Part shown: piece by piece, positions 37,764 through 45,487 of the stretch
Layout of the letters: every line of letters starts with the position of its first letter
Numbering within the stretch: position 1 is the first letter of the stretch
Source of the DNA: Nocardioides xinjiangensis
GTDB lineage: Bacteria > Actinomycetota > Actinomycetes > Propionibacteriales > Nocardioidaceae
NCBI RefSeq assembly: GCF_017916455.1
Contig: NZ_JAFMSY010000001.1
Span: forward strand, 2,215,977-2,279,976
Reading direction: 5' to 3'
Length of the DNA: 64,000 nt
The notes under the pieces: generated by a model
Told to the model about the DNA's origin: nothing
The model's database searches: none
Seen by the model: the letters and a program-made list of their open reading frames with translations, nothing else
Translations under genes and position numbers: made by a program

Positions 37764-38962
37764 CCGGACACCCGCTCGGCACACTCGTGCGACCACGCGA
37801 GCAGCGTCTCCCACTGCTGGGCGAGGCGGTGCTCCTGCGAGCCGAGGGGCGACTTGAAGAAGAAGCCGAGCGCGGCCAGCGGCCCGGTCTCGCCGACGGC
37901 CACGGCGCGCCCCGTCAGGCGCGCGAGGTCGAGCACGAGCGGTGCGGCGAGGGCCGAGTCGCAGCCCTCCCACGTGAAGTGCATGGTCATCCGCGTACCC
38001 AGGAAGCCGTCGAAGCGGATGTGGTCCCAGGCGGTCTTCCAGTCGCCGAGGTCCTCGACGTAGTCGATGTGCATCGGCCCGGGGACCTCGTGGCCCAGCA
38101 TCGCCTCGAGCCCCGAGCGCTTCGTGCCGGTCTTGCTGGAGCGCGCGGCGGGGTCGGACAGGGTCGAGCCGTCACCGCCGCCGAGCAGGTTGATCGAGGT
38201 CCACGAGCGCACCGCGAGCGAGCGCGTGGAGAACATCGGAGCGAGGGCGGACTTCACCAGCGTCTCGCCGGTCTTGCCGTCGCTGCCCGCGAACGGCAGG
38301 CCGCACCGGTCCGCCAGCTCGCGCAGCGCGGGGACGTCCATGCCGGGGCTCGGGGTGAAGGAGACGTACGGCGCGCCGGCGAGGAGCGCCGCGCAGGCAT
38401 AGGCGGAGCTGGGGGACAGCGGTGCGCGTCCGGCCCCCCAGGCGGCCTCGAGGTCGGCCCACGTGGCGGCGTCCGCACCGGCGTCGTGGGGCGGCTCGGT
38501 GCTCGACACGTCGATGACCACGACCCGGTCGACGGTGGCGGCGAACTCGCGGATGTCGGCCGCGAGCCGCTCGACGTCGGCGCGCTGGTCGGCGGACTCG
38601 CCGAGGCGTACGCCGGCACGCAGGCGCGCCTCCGTGGCCTCGAGGTCGGGGCCGACCTGCTGCACGAGGACGCCGGGCACGACTCCCCCGGCCACGAGCC
38701 GCTCGGCCTGCTTGCTGAGCGGGACGGTGCCGACGTCGTGGCCGCCGACGACGATGTCGCCCCAGGCGGCGAGCCCGCGCCCGTCGAGGTCGGGGTGGGC
38801 GGTGACGCAGCCGGTCTCGTCGGTCAGGCGGCCCGCGAGCGCCGCCAGGCCGATGGTCGCCGTGGTCGCCAGCGAGCCACGGGCGCCGACGAACCAGATG
38901 CCGAGCGAGCCGGCGCCGGCGTCGGAGGGACGGGGGGCCGAGGAGGTGGAGGGGGATGCCAC
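37760..38962 (-). CDS. Inositol-3-phosphate synthase-family protein (sugar-phosphate cyclase)
   Basis: A 400-residue NAD-dependent cyclase-type protein. Rossmann part: IWFVGARGSLATTATIGLAA. NAD and substrate region: VVIDVSSTEPPHD, FTPSPGMDVP, FAGSDGKTGETLVKSALAP (the Lys-rich active-site strand of MIPS enzymes) and LLGGGDGSTLSDPAA. Authentic Ino1 has NTER where this has SSTEP, so its substrate may not be glucose-6-phosphate. First gene of the operon. The GTG at 38962 was chosen because a -35/-10 pair stands 6 nt before it. Confidence 0.85.
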   Translation of the reverse strand: MASPSTSSAPRPSDAGAGSLGIWFVGARGSLATTATIGLAALAGRLTDETGCVTAHPDLDGRGLAAWGDIVVGGHDVGTVPLSKQAERLVAGGVVPGVLVQQVGPDLEATEARLRAGVRLGESADQRADVERLAADIREFAATVDRVVVIDVSSTEPPHDAGADAATWADLEAAWGAGRAPLSPSSAYACAALLAGAPYVSFTPSPGMDVPALRELADRCGLPFAGSDGKTGETLVKSALAPMFSTRSLAVRSWTSINLLGGGDGSTLSDPAARSSKTGTKRSGLEAMLGHEVPGPMHIDYVEDLGDWKTAWDHIRFDGFLGTRMTMHFTWEGCDSALAAPLVLDLARLTGRAVAVGETGPLAALGFFFKSPLGSQEHRLAQQWETLLAWSHECAERVSG

Positions 38963-38968
38963 TGGTCG

Positions 38969-38998
38969 AAGGTAATGCACGTCACAACCACTTTCCAA
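38969..38998 (-). promoter_or_regulatory. Promoter of the ebo-like operon
   Basis: On the minus strand, -35 TTGGAA (38993-38998), 18-bp spacer, -10 TACCTT (38969-38974), then 6 nt to the GTG, a leaderless start. It drives all seven genes down to 31842. Confidence 0.5.
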
Positions 38999-39011
38999 CG
39001 GCGGGTCCGGA

Positions 39012-39037
39012 ACTTTTGTCGGCAGACGGTCAAAAGT
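39012..39037. terminator. Inverted repeat at the end of the Cys-rich protein gene
   Basis: ACTTTTG (39012-39018) and CAAAAGT (39031-39037), 12 nt apart, overlapping the stop of the gene at 39030-39812. It may end that gene's transcript ahead of the ebo-like promoter, or be an operator. The stem is short and A/T-rich for this genome. Confidence 0.35.
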
Positions 39038-39812
39038 GGCGGGGGTCCGCCGGGTGGAGGGCGAGCGCCGAGCGAGAACGCACGTGGGCCTCGCAGTGGC
39101 GGACCAGCTCGGCGTACCCCTCGGACCCCATCAGCTCGACCAGCTCGGCGTCGTGGGTGAGGTAGACCGGCTCGACCGCGACGTGCGCCTCGGTGTTGCC
39201 CGAGCAGTACCAGTCGAGGTCGTGGCCGCCCGGCCCCCACCCCCGACGGTCGTACTCGCCGATGGAGACCTCGGTGTACGACGTGCCGTCCTGCCGCTCG
39301 ACGCTGCGGAACTGGCGTCGGATCGGCAGCTGCCAGCACACGTCGGGCTTGGTCTCGAGGGGGTTCCTGCCCTGGCGCAGGGCGAGCCCGTGGAGGGCGC
39401 ACCCGGCGCCGCCCGGCCCGACGGAGGGCCCGAAGTCGGGGCGGTTCTGGAAGACGCACGCCCGCTGGCCGTCGTGCTCGAGGGTGGACGTCTTGCGCTC
39501 GCCGTCCTCGTCGACCTCGACCCAGTCGGCCTTCCCCACCGCGCGACGCGGGTGGAACTGCCAGTCGTCGGGCGTGAGCTGGGCGACGAAGCCGGCGACC
39601 CGTTCCTCGTCGTCGCTGTCGGCGAAGTGCGCCCCGAGCGTGCAGCACCCGACGTCGGGGGCGTCGGCGTAGATGCCCTGGCAGCCGCGGCCGAAGATGC
39701 AGGTGTAGGCGGACGTCAGCCACGTGAGGTCGCAGCGGAAGACCTGGGTCTCGTCGGCGGGATCGACGAACTCGACGAACGCGCGAGGGAAGACCAGGTC
39801 GACTTCGGGCAC
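39030..39812 (-). CDS. Cys-rich conserved protein, possible metal-binding
   Basis: A 260-residue protein with ten Cys, clustered at Cys27, 38, 44, 56 and 57 ([26 protein letters not shown]) and later at about 119, 138, 159, 211 and 240. The pattern C-x10-C-x5-C-x11-CC recalls Zn- or Fe-S-binding YkgJ/DUF3109-like proteins, but I cannot make a firm family call. No signal peptide is present. It diverges from ppx with overlapping control regions. The GTG at 39812 has TAGGGT 6 nt upstream. Confidence 0.7.
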   Translation of the reverse strand: MPEVDLVFPRAFVEFVDPADETQVFRCDLTWLTSAYTCIFGRGCQGIYADAPDVGCCTLGAHFADSDDEERVAGFVAQLTPDDWQFHPRRAVGKADWVEVDEDGERKTSTLEHDGQRACVFQNRPDFGPSVGPGGAGCALHGLALRQGRNPLETKPDVCWQLPIRRQFRSVERQDGTSYTEVSIGEYDRRGWGPGGHDLDWYCSGNTEAHVAVEPVYLTHDAELVELMGSEGYAELVRHCEAHVRSRSALALHPADPRHF

Positions 39813-39818
39813 TCGATC

Positions 39819-39824
39819 ACCCTA
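39819..39824 (-). promoter_or_regulatory. -10 box for the Cys-rich protein gene
   Basis: Minus-strand TAGGGT, then 6 nt, then GTG at 39812; one base from the plus-strand box. Confidence 0.5.
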
Positions 39825-39825
39825 G

Positions 39826-39831
39826 TAGCGT
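39826..39831 (+). promoter_or_regulatory. -10 box for the Ppx/GppA gene
   Basis: TAGCGT, then 7 nt, then ATG at 39839. It overlaps the alternative GTG at 39830, which argues against that start. Confidence 0.5.
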
Positions 39832-39838
39832 GGCGGGC

Positions 39839-40783
39839 ATGCGCCTTGGCGTCCTCGACATCGGCTCCAACACCGGCCACCTGCTGGTGGTGGACGCGCA
39901 CGGCGGCGCCGCCCCGCTCCCGGCCTCCTCGCACAAGCAGCCGCTCCGCCTGGCCGAGCACCTCGACCGCGACGGCGCGGTCACCGCCAAGGGCGTCGAG
40001 GCGCTCACCGACTTCTGCGCCTCGGCGACGGAGATCGCCGAGGACAAGGGCTGTGAGGAGATGCTGGGCTTCGCGACCTCCGCAGTGCGCGACGCGGTCA
40101 ACTCCGACGAGGTGCTGGCGCACGTCGAGGAGCACAGCGGGGTGCGGCTCGAGGTCCTCTCGGGCGAGGACGAGGCGCGGCTGACCTTCCTCGCCGTACG
40201 CCGCTGGTTCGGCTGGTCGGCCGGCCGCCTGGCGGTGTTCGACATCGGCGGCGGGTCGCTGGAGATCGCCGGCGGCACCGACGAGGCCCCCGACGTGGCC
40301 TGGTCGCTACCGCTCGGCGCGGCCCGGTTGGCGCGCGCGTGGTTCGACGGCGGCAGGCCGTCGGAGGAGGAGGTCAAGGACCTGCGCAAGCAGATCCGCG
40401 CCGAGATCGCCCGCGACGCCGGTCACCTGCTGCGCCCCGGCGTACCCGACCGGGCCGCCGCGACCTCCAAGACGTTCCGCTCGCTCGCCCGCATCTGCGG
40501 CGCCGCGCCCAGCGGTGACGGCCCCCTCGTGCCGCGGGTCCTCGAGCACGAGACGCTGTCGGGCTGGATCCCGAAGCTCATGGAGCTGTCCTCCGACGAG
40601 CTCGCCGAGCTGCCGGGCGTCTCGCCGAGCCGTACGCACCAGATCGTCCCCGGCGCGCTGGTGGCCGAGGCGTGCATGGACATCTTCGACCTGGGCGAGC
40701 TGGAGATCTGCCCGTGGGCGCTGCGCGAGGGCGTCATCCTCGAGCGCCTCGACCGGATCTCCGTCGTGACGAGGCCGCGCTGA
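39839..40783 (+). CDS. Ppx/GppA-family exopolyphosphatase/guanosine pentaphosphatase
   Basis: A 314-residue ASKHA-fold phosphatase. The phosphate-1 loop [30 protein letters not shown], the Glu-bearing [17 protein letters not shown] and the phosphate-2 loop [14 protein letters not shown] are all present. Short two-domain proteins of this type in mycobacteria hydrolyse short polyphosphates. The ATG at 39839 fits the leaderless pattern. The next gene begins 2 bp after its stop. Confidence 0.9.
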   Translation: MRLGVLDIGSNTGHLLVVDAHGGAAPLPASSHKQPLRLAEHLDRDGAVTAKGVEALTDFCASATEIAEDKGCEEMLGFATSAVRDAVNSDEVLAHVEEHSGVRLEVLSGEDEARLTFLAVRRWFGWSAGRLAVFDIGGGSLEIAGGTDEAPDVAWSLPLGAARLARAWFDGGRPSEEEVKDLRKQIRAEIARDAGHLLRPGVPDRAAATSKTFRSLARICGAAPSGDGPLVPRVLEHETLSGWIPKLMELSSDELAELPGVSPSRTHQIVPGALVAEACMDIFDLGELEICPWALREGVILERLDRISVVTRPR

Positions 40784-40785
40784 CG

Positions 40786-41583
40786 ATGGGTGCCACGCCG
40801 CTGGTCGGCCTCTCCACCGCCTCGGTCTACCCCGAGTCGACGGCGCACGCCTTCGGGTGGGCGGCGCAGCTCGGCTACGACGCCGTGGAGGTGATGGTCG
40901 GCATCGACTCCCTGAGCCAGCAGGTCGAGGCGGTGAGGAGGCTCAGCGAGCACCACGAGGTGCCGGTCTGCGCCGTGCACGCCCCGTGCCTGCTCTTCAC
41001 GCAGCGGGTCTGGGGCACCGACCCGTGGGTCAAGCTGGAGAAGTCGGCCGAGATGGCCGCGACCGTCGGCGCCGACGTGGTCGTCGTGCACCCGCCGTTC
41101 CGGTGGCAGAAGGACTACGCCGCCGGCTTCGTCGAGGGCATCGCCTCGCTGGAGGCGCGCACCGGCATCGCCTTCGCCGTGGAGAACATGTACCCCTGGC
41201 GGGCCTCGTCGCGGCGCGGCATGGAGATGTACCTCCCCGGCTGGGACCCGAGCGACGAGGCGTACGCGAACACCACGATCGACCTCTCGCACGCCGCCAT
41301 CGCACGCAGCGACGTCATCGCGATGGCCGCCCGGATGGGCGACCGCCTGCGCCACGTGCACCTCACGGACGGCAGCGGGTCCGCCAAGGACGAGCACCTC
41401 GTGCCGGGCCGCGGCATCATGCGGGCGGCGGAGCTCCTCGAGCACCTCGCCGGCTCGGGCTTCTCCGGCCACGTCGTGCTGGAGATCAACACCCGACGCG
41501 CGGCCGACCGGGCCGAGCGCGAGGCCGACCTGGTGGAGTCGCTGGAGTTCGCCCGGTCGCACCTGGGCGTGACCACGCCATGA
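40786..41583 (+). CDS. Sugar phosphate isomerase/epimerase-like TIM-barrel protein
   Basis: A 265-residue AP-endonuclease-2/xylose-isomerase-like barrel. [20 protein letters not shown] opens it. Metal-site strands are [52 protein letters not shown] and VVLEINTRR. It is conserved next to ppx in actinobacteria; substrate unknown. It starts right after the ppx stop and is probably cotranscribed with ppx and tetR. Confidence 0.82.
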   Translation: MGATPLVGLSTASVYPESTAHAFGWAAQLGYDAVEVMVGIDSLSQQVEAVRRLSEHHEVPVCAVHAPCLLFTQRVWGTDPWVKLEKSAEMAATVGADVVVVHPPFRWQKDYAAGFVEGIASLEARTGIAFAVENMYPWRASSRRGMEMYLPGWDPSDEAYANTTIDLSHAAIARSDVIAMAARMGDRLRHVHLTDGSGSAKDEHLVPGRGIMRAAELLEHLAGSGFSGHVVLEINTRRAADRAEREADLVESLEFARSHLGVTTP

Positions 41584-41601
41584 GCCGCCCGTGAGCCGCC
41601 C

Positions 41602-42195
41602 GTGAGCACGCGCGCGTCGCGCGGACGACGCCCGGGCGCACCCGACACCCGCGCCGAGGTGCTGGCCGCTGCGCGCACGTCGTTCGCCGAGAGGGGCTTC
41701 CGCGGCACGACCATCCGCGCCGTCGCGGCCTCCGCCGGCGTCGACCCCGCCCTGGTGCACCACTACTTCGGCACCAAGGACGACCTCTTCGTCGCCGCGC
41801 TGGAGATCCCCGTCGACCCGCGCGAGGTCCTGGCGCCCGTCGTGGCCGCCGGACCCGACGGCGCGGGCGAACGGCTGCTGCGCACCTTCCTCGGCGTGTG
41901 GGACGACCCGCAGGTCCAGCCCGGGCTGCTCGCCGTGGTCCGCTCGGTCGTCGCCGACGACAGCGGCGGACTGGTCCGCGAAGGGTTCATCCCGGTCGTG
42001 GTGGGACCCGTCCTGGCCGGCCTGGTGCCCGACCGGCCCGAGGTGCGGGTGCCGCTCGTGGCCAGCCAGATGGTCGGGCTCATCGTCACCCGCTACGTCC
42101 TCGCGCTCCCGCCGATGGCGCAAATGCCGGCCGAGGACGTGGTGGCCCGGGTGGGGCCGGTGCTGCAGCACTACCTCACCGGCGACCTGCCCTGA
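41602..42195 (+). CDS. TetR-family transcriptional regulator
   Basis: A 197-residue regulator. N-terminal helix-turn-helix: FAERGFRGTTIRAVAASAGV followed by DPALVHHYFGTKDDLFVAAL. The C-terminal domain resembles the TetR_C group with DPQVQPGLLAVVRSV. The start lies in a duplicated 11-bp stretch (TGAGCCGCCCG twice), making the exact GTG uncertain (41591 or 41602; only 41602 is in frame). It precedes an ABC-2 exporter across a palindrome array and may control it, as many TetR proteins do for neighbouring pumps. Confidence 0.88.
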   Translation: MSTRASRGRRPGAPDTRAEVLAAARTSFAERGFRGTTIRAVAASAGVDPALVHHYFGTKDDLFVAALEIPVDPREVLAPVVAAGPDGAGERLLRTFLGVWDDPQVQPGLLAVVRSVVADDSGGLVREGFIPVVVGPVLAGLVPDRPEVRVPLVASQMVGLIVTRYVLALPPMAQMPAEDVVARVGPVLQHYLTGDLP

Positions 42196-42246
42196 CGCTC
42201 ATACGACGCCTGTTGCTGGGGCGGTGCCCCCTGCGGGCCGTCGCCG

Positions 42247-42588
42247 GAGCGGTGCGTGAGACATGTTTAGCGCCGCCCGAACCTGCGCCACGCACCCCTT
42301 GGCCTGCAGGCCCGGCCGGGGCGGTGCGTGAGACATGTTTCGGGCCGCCGAAACCTGCGTCACGCACCGCTCGGCTGTCGACGCTTGCTGGAGCGGTGTG
42401 TGGAACACGTTTCCAGCCCGCGGAACCTGCATCACGCACCGCTCGCCCTGCAGGCCCAGCTGGAGCGGTGCGTGAGACATGTTTTGCGCCCGCAGAACCT
42501 GCGTCACGCACCGCTCGGCTGTCGACGCTCGCTGGGGCGGTGCGTGAGACACGTTCCGAGCCCCCAGAACCTGCGCCACGCACCGCTC
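42247..42588. repeat. Array C: five 54-bp palindromes with an exact 72-bp period
   Basis: Copies at 42247-42300, 42319-42372, 42391-42444, 42463-42516 and 42535-42588, each 72 bp from the next. Units start GRGCGGTGCGTGAGAC (variant in copy 3) and end TCACGCACCGCTC (variant in copy 1); in copy 2, 21 of 27 position pairs are complementary plus one G-T. The 18-bp spacers alternate between two types, GNCCTGCAGGCCC-like (1 and 3) and GGCTGTCGACGC-like (2 and 4). A degenerate fragment lies at about 42213-42230. With flanks, this accounts for the 435-bp gap between tetR and the ABC exporter. Confidence 0.92.
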
Positions 42589-42594
42589 GAAGGG

Positions 42595-42623
42595 TTGACG
42601 GCACCCACGCCCCGGCGCACAAT
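42595..42623 (+). promoter_or_regulatory. Promoter of the ABC-2 exporter operon
   Basis: -35 TTGACG (42595-42600), 17-bp spacer, -10 CACAAT (42618-42623), then 7 nt to ATG at 42631. It begins 7 bp after the last palindrome of array C. This is the best-formed promoter in the window. Confidence 0.65.
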
Positions 42624-42630
42624 TCAACAC

Positions 42631-43350
42631 ATGGTGAAAAACGTCGTGCAAGTACGAGACCTCGTGGTCGTGCGGGGCGGGCGCGAGGTGCTGCCGGGCG
42701 TCTCGCTCGACGTGCCGGCGGGGGTCACCGGCCTGCTCGGCCCGAGCGGGTGCGGGAAGACCACGCTGATGCGCTGCCTCGTCGGCGCCCAGCGCGTCCG
42801 GTCGGGAACGGTCGAGGTGCTCGGTGAGCCGGCCGGCAGCCCGCTGCTGCGGACGCGCGTCGGCTACGTCACCCAGGCCGCGAGCGTCTACGACGACCTG
42901 ACGGTGGCGGAGAACCTCGCCTTCTTCGCGCGCGTCCTCGGCGTCGGCCGGGACGCGGTGGACGAGGCCGTCGCGGCGGTCGGGCTCGATGATCACCGCC
43001 ACCAGGTGGTCGGCCGGCTGTCCGGCGGCCAGCGCAGCCGCGCCAGCCTGGCGGTCGCCCTGCTGGGTACGCCGGACCTGCTGGTGCTCGACGAGCCGAC
43101 GGTCGGCCTCGACCCGGTGCTCCGCCGCGACCTGTGGGCGCTATTCCACCGCATCGCCGACGGCGGAGCGGCCGTCCTGGTCTCCAGCCACGTCATGGAC
43201 GAGGCGGAGCGCTGCCACCGGCTGCTGCTCATGCGTGGGGGACGGATCATCGCCGACGGCTCACCCGCCGAGATCCGCGACCGCACCGGCGCCGCGGACG
43301 TCGAGCAGGCGTTCCTCCGCCTCGTCGAGGGGCGGGAGGAGGCCGCATGA
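42631..43350 (+). CDS. ABC-2 type exporter ATP-binding protein
   Basis: A 239-residue ATPase of the DrrA/CcmA-like class. Walker A GPSGCGKTT (about residues 36-44), Q-loop GYVTQAASVYDDLTVAENL, signature LSGGQRSRASLAVALLG, Walker B LLVLDEPTVGLDP and H-loop SSHVMDEAERC are all intact. The same frame runs upstream through the palindrome array without a stop. The ATG at 42631 is strongly preferred because the promoter lies between. The stop overlaps the permease ATG. Confidence 0.92.
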   Translation: MVKNVVQVRDLVVVRGGREVLPGVSLDVPAGVTGLLGPSGCGKTTLMRCLVGAQRVRSGTVEVLGEPAGSPLLRTRVGYVTQAASVYDDLTVAENLAFFARVLGVGRDAVDEAVAAVGLDDHRHQVVGRLSGGQRSRASLAVALLGTPDLLVLDEPTVGLDPVLRRDLWALFHRIADGGAAVLVSSHVMDEAERCHRLLLMRGGRIIADGSPAEIRDRTGAADVEQAFLRLVEGREEAA

Positions 43351-44084
43351 GCCCGCGCGTCACGCTCGCCGTCGCCGGCCGGGTGCTCACCCAGGTCCGC
43401 CGCGACCACCGCACGCTCGCGATGCTGATGGTCGTCCCGTGCGCGCTCATCAGCCTGCTGTGGTGGATGTTCGAGGACCTCCCGGGCGACCTCTTCGACC
43501 GCTTCGGGCCCGGTCTGCTGGCGATGTTCCCCTTCATCGTGATGTTCCTCGTGACCAGCGTGACCACCCTGCGCGAGCGGTCGTCCGGCACCCTCGAGCG
43601 GCTGTTGACGATGCCGCTGGGGCGGCTTGACCTCCTGCTCGGCTACGCCCTCGCCTTCGGCCTGCTCGCCGCCGTGCAGTCGGCGCTGGCCGTGGGGGTC
43701 AGCGTCGGGCTGCTCGGCCTCGAGGTCTCGGGGCCGGTCTGGCTGCTCGGCGTCGTGGCCGTCGCCGACGCCGTCCTCGGCACCGCGCTCGGGCTGCTGG
43801 TGAGCGCCTTCGCCACCACGGAGTTCCAGGCGGTGCAGTTCATGCCGGCGTTCGTGCTGCCGCAGGTCCTGCTGTGCGGGCTGTTCGTGCCGCGCGACGC
43901 CATGCCCGGGGTGCTGGAGGTCGTCAGCGACGCGCTGCCGCTGTCGTACGCCGTCGACGCGATGCAGGAGCTCGTCGGAGCCGCCGACGCGGGCCGGGTG
44001 TGGCGCGACGTCCTCGTCGTGGCTTGCTTCGCGCTGGCCGCGCTGGGCCTGGGATCGGCGACGCTCAGGCGCCGGACGCCCTGA
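43347..44084 (+). CDS. ABC-2 type exporter permease
   Basis: A 245-residue membrane protein with six predicted helices and the ABC-2 signature TTLRERSSGTLERLLTMPLG, plus the conserved FVLPQVLLCGLFVPRDAMPG and DALPLSYAVDAMQELV. It pairs with the ATPase to export a lipid, drug or polymer. Likely controlled by the TetR regulator upstream. Its last 20 bp overlap the end of the convergent small membrane protein gene. Confidence 0.9.
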   Translation: MSPRVTLAVAGRVLTQVRRDHRTLAMLMVVPCALISLLWWMFEDLPGDLFDRFGPGLLAMFPFIVMFLVTSVTTLRERSSGTLERLLTMPLGRLDLLLGYALAFGLLAAVQSALAVGVSVGLLGLEVSGPVWLLGVVAVADAVLGTALGLLVSAFATTEFQAVQFMPAFVLPQVLLCGLFVPRDAMPGVLEVVSDALPLSYAVDAMQELVGAADAGRVWRDVLVVACFALAALGLGSATLRRRTP

Positions 44085-44430
44085 CCCGGCTGAACAGCCA
44101 CGCGGCGGCCGCGAAGAGGGCGGCGTACATGACGGTCAGCATCACGACGTCCGCCACCGACGCAGCCACGTCGTCGGTGGCCACCATGCCGATCGCGACG
44201 GCGCCGGCGAGCACGGTCGTGACGGCTGCGGCGCCGAGGGCGAGCACCATCCCGCGGGGCCGGAAGCGCGTCGACGCGGCGACGACCAGGGCGACCACGG
44301 GCGCTGCGAGGTAGACGGCGTCGCGGTCGCCGTCGCCGACGATGCCGAGGGCGCCGATGCCGAACAGCAGGAACAGGACGGTGGCGAGGGACACGCCCGT
44401 CGCGAGGGCGTAGCGGGAGCTCGGGGTCAT
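44065..44430 (-). CDS. Small four-helix membrane protein, unknown function
   Basis: A 121-residue protein, almost entirely four hydrophobic helices: LATVLFLLFGIGALGIV, YLAAPVVALVVAAS, MVLALGAAAVTTVLAGAVAI and VVMLTVMYAALFAAAAWLF. It has a short positively charged end (SRVRAS). The ATG has TAGCGT 7 nt upstream. The gene overlaps the exporter permease tail to tail by 20 bp. I recognise no family. Confidence 0.7.
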   Translation of the reverse strand: MTPSSRYALATGVSLATVLFLLFGIGALGIVGDGDRDAVYLAAPVVALVVAASTRFRPRGMVLALGAAAVTTVLAGAVAIGMVATDDVAASVADVVMLTVMYAALFAAAAWLFSRVRASGA

Positions 44431-44437
44431 GCCCCAC

Positions 44438-44443
44438 ACGCTA
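44438..44443 (-). promoter_or_regulatory. -10 box for the small membrane protein gene
   Basis: Minus-strand TAGCGT, then 7 nt, then ATG at 44430. Confidence 0.5.
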
Positions 44444-44501
44444 GGAGCGGACCGGGCCGCAGGGGGTGGAGGAGGTGTGAAGGTACGGTCGAGGTTCGGC
44501 G

Positions 44502-44507
44502 TAGCCT
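44502..44507 (+). promoter_or_regulatory. -10 box for the proline dehydrogenase gene
   Basis: TAGCCT, then 7 nt, then ATG at 44515. Confidence 0.5.
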
Positions 44508-44514
44508 TCGGGAC

Positions 44515-45450
44515 ATGTCGTTGCTCCGCCAGCCGATCCTCCTCCTCGCGCGCAGCCAGGGGGTCAAGAAGCTCGTCTCGACCATGCCGGTCTCGAGCGG
44601 CATCGTCACCAGCTACGTCCCCGGCGAGACCACGGCCGACGCCGTCGAGGCGACGCGCGCGCTGCTGGACGACGGCCTGCGGGTGACCCTGGACTACCTC
44701 GGCGAGGACACCACCGACGCCGCGCGCGCCGAGGCCACCGTCGCGGCCTACAAGGAGCTCCTGGCCGACCTGGCGACCCAGGGGCTGTCGGCGCACGCCG
44801 AGGTGTCGGTCAAGCTCAGCGCCATCGGCCAGTTCCTCCCCGACAACGGCCACAAGGTCGCGCTGGAGAACGCCCGCGACATCTGCCGCGCCGCCCGCAA
44901 CGCCGGCACGACGGTGACCCTCGACATGGAGGACCACACCACCACCGACTCCACGCTCGCCATCCTGCGCGAGCTGCGCAAGGACTTCCCCGAGACCGGC
45001 GCCGTCCTGCAGGCGATGCTGCACCGCACCGAGGCCGACTGCCGTGCGCTGGCCTACGAGGGCTCGCGCGTGCGGCTGTGCAAGGGCGCCTACATGGAGC
45101 CCGAGGAGGTGGCCTTCCAGGACAGGCTCGACATCGACAAGTCCTACGTCCGCTGCCTCAAGGTGCTGCTCGAGGGCCAGGGCTACCCCATGGTCGCCAC
45201 CCACGACCCGCGGATGGTCCAGATCGCGTCGTCGCTGGCCAGCCGGTTCGGCCGCCGCCCCGGCACCTACGAGTTCCAGATGCTCTACGGCATCCGCCCC
45301 GAGGAGCAGAAGCGCCTCGCCGCCGCGGGCGAGACCGTGCGGGTCTACATCCCGTACGGCACCGAGTGGTACGGCTACCTCATGCGGCGCCTGGCCGAGA
45401 AGCCCCAGAACCTCGCCTTCTTCGCGCGGTCGCTCGTCTCCAAGAAGTAG
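44515..45450 (+). CDS. Proline dehydrogenase, monofunctional
   Basis: Oxidises proline to pyrroline-5-carboxylate with FAD, feeding electrons to the membrane quinone pool. The 311-residue TIM barrel carries SVKLSAIGQFLP, TLDMEDHTTTDSTL, RVRLCKGAYMEPEEVAF (the Lys of the FAD site), ATHDPRM, YEFQMLYGIRPEEQ and the C-terminal YIPYGTEWYGYLMRRLAE with the substrate-binding RR. There is no fused P5C dehydrogenase domain and none next door. Next to proC, the biosynthetic enzyme for the reverse reaction. Confidence 0.93.
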   Translation: MSLLRQPILLLARSQGVKKLVSTMPVSSGIVTSYVPGETTADAVEATRALLDDGLRVTLDYLGEDTTDAARAEATVAAYKELLADLATQGLSAHAEVSVKLSAIGQFLPDNGHKVALENARDICRAARNAGTTVTLDMEDHTTTDSTLAILRELRKDFPETGAVLQAMLHRTEADCRALAYEGSRVRLCKGAYMEPEEVAFQDRLDIDKSYVRCLKVLLEGQGYPMVATHDPRMVQIASSLASRFGRRPGTYEFQMLYGIRPEEQKRLAAAGETVRVYIPYGTEWYGYLMRRLAEKPQNLAFFARSLVSKK

Positions 45451-45475
45451 GCGACGCCCGCCGGCGCCGACGCAG

Positions 45476-45481
45476 TAGGTT
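45476..45481 (+). promoter_or_regulatory. -10 box for proC
   Basis: TAGGTT, then 6 nt, then ATG at 45488. Confidence 0.5.
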
Positions 45482-45487
45482 GGCCCC

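Noticed and set aside
42196..42216. Half copy of the 44-bp family before array C
   Set aside because: GCTCATACGACGCC resembles GCGTCATACGAAGC only partly, with a shift, and no right arm is present.
42247..42588. CRISPR array
   Set aside because: Regular spacing looks CRISPR-like, but the repeated unit is a 54-bp full palindrome, the 18-bp spacers are only two alternating sequences, and no cas genes are near.
42176..42622. Minus-strand repeat protein of 24-residue units
   Set aside because: It is a consequence of the stop-free 72-bp period of array C. No ribosome site or promoter fits, and it overlaps the exporter promoter and the end of tetR.
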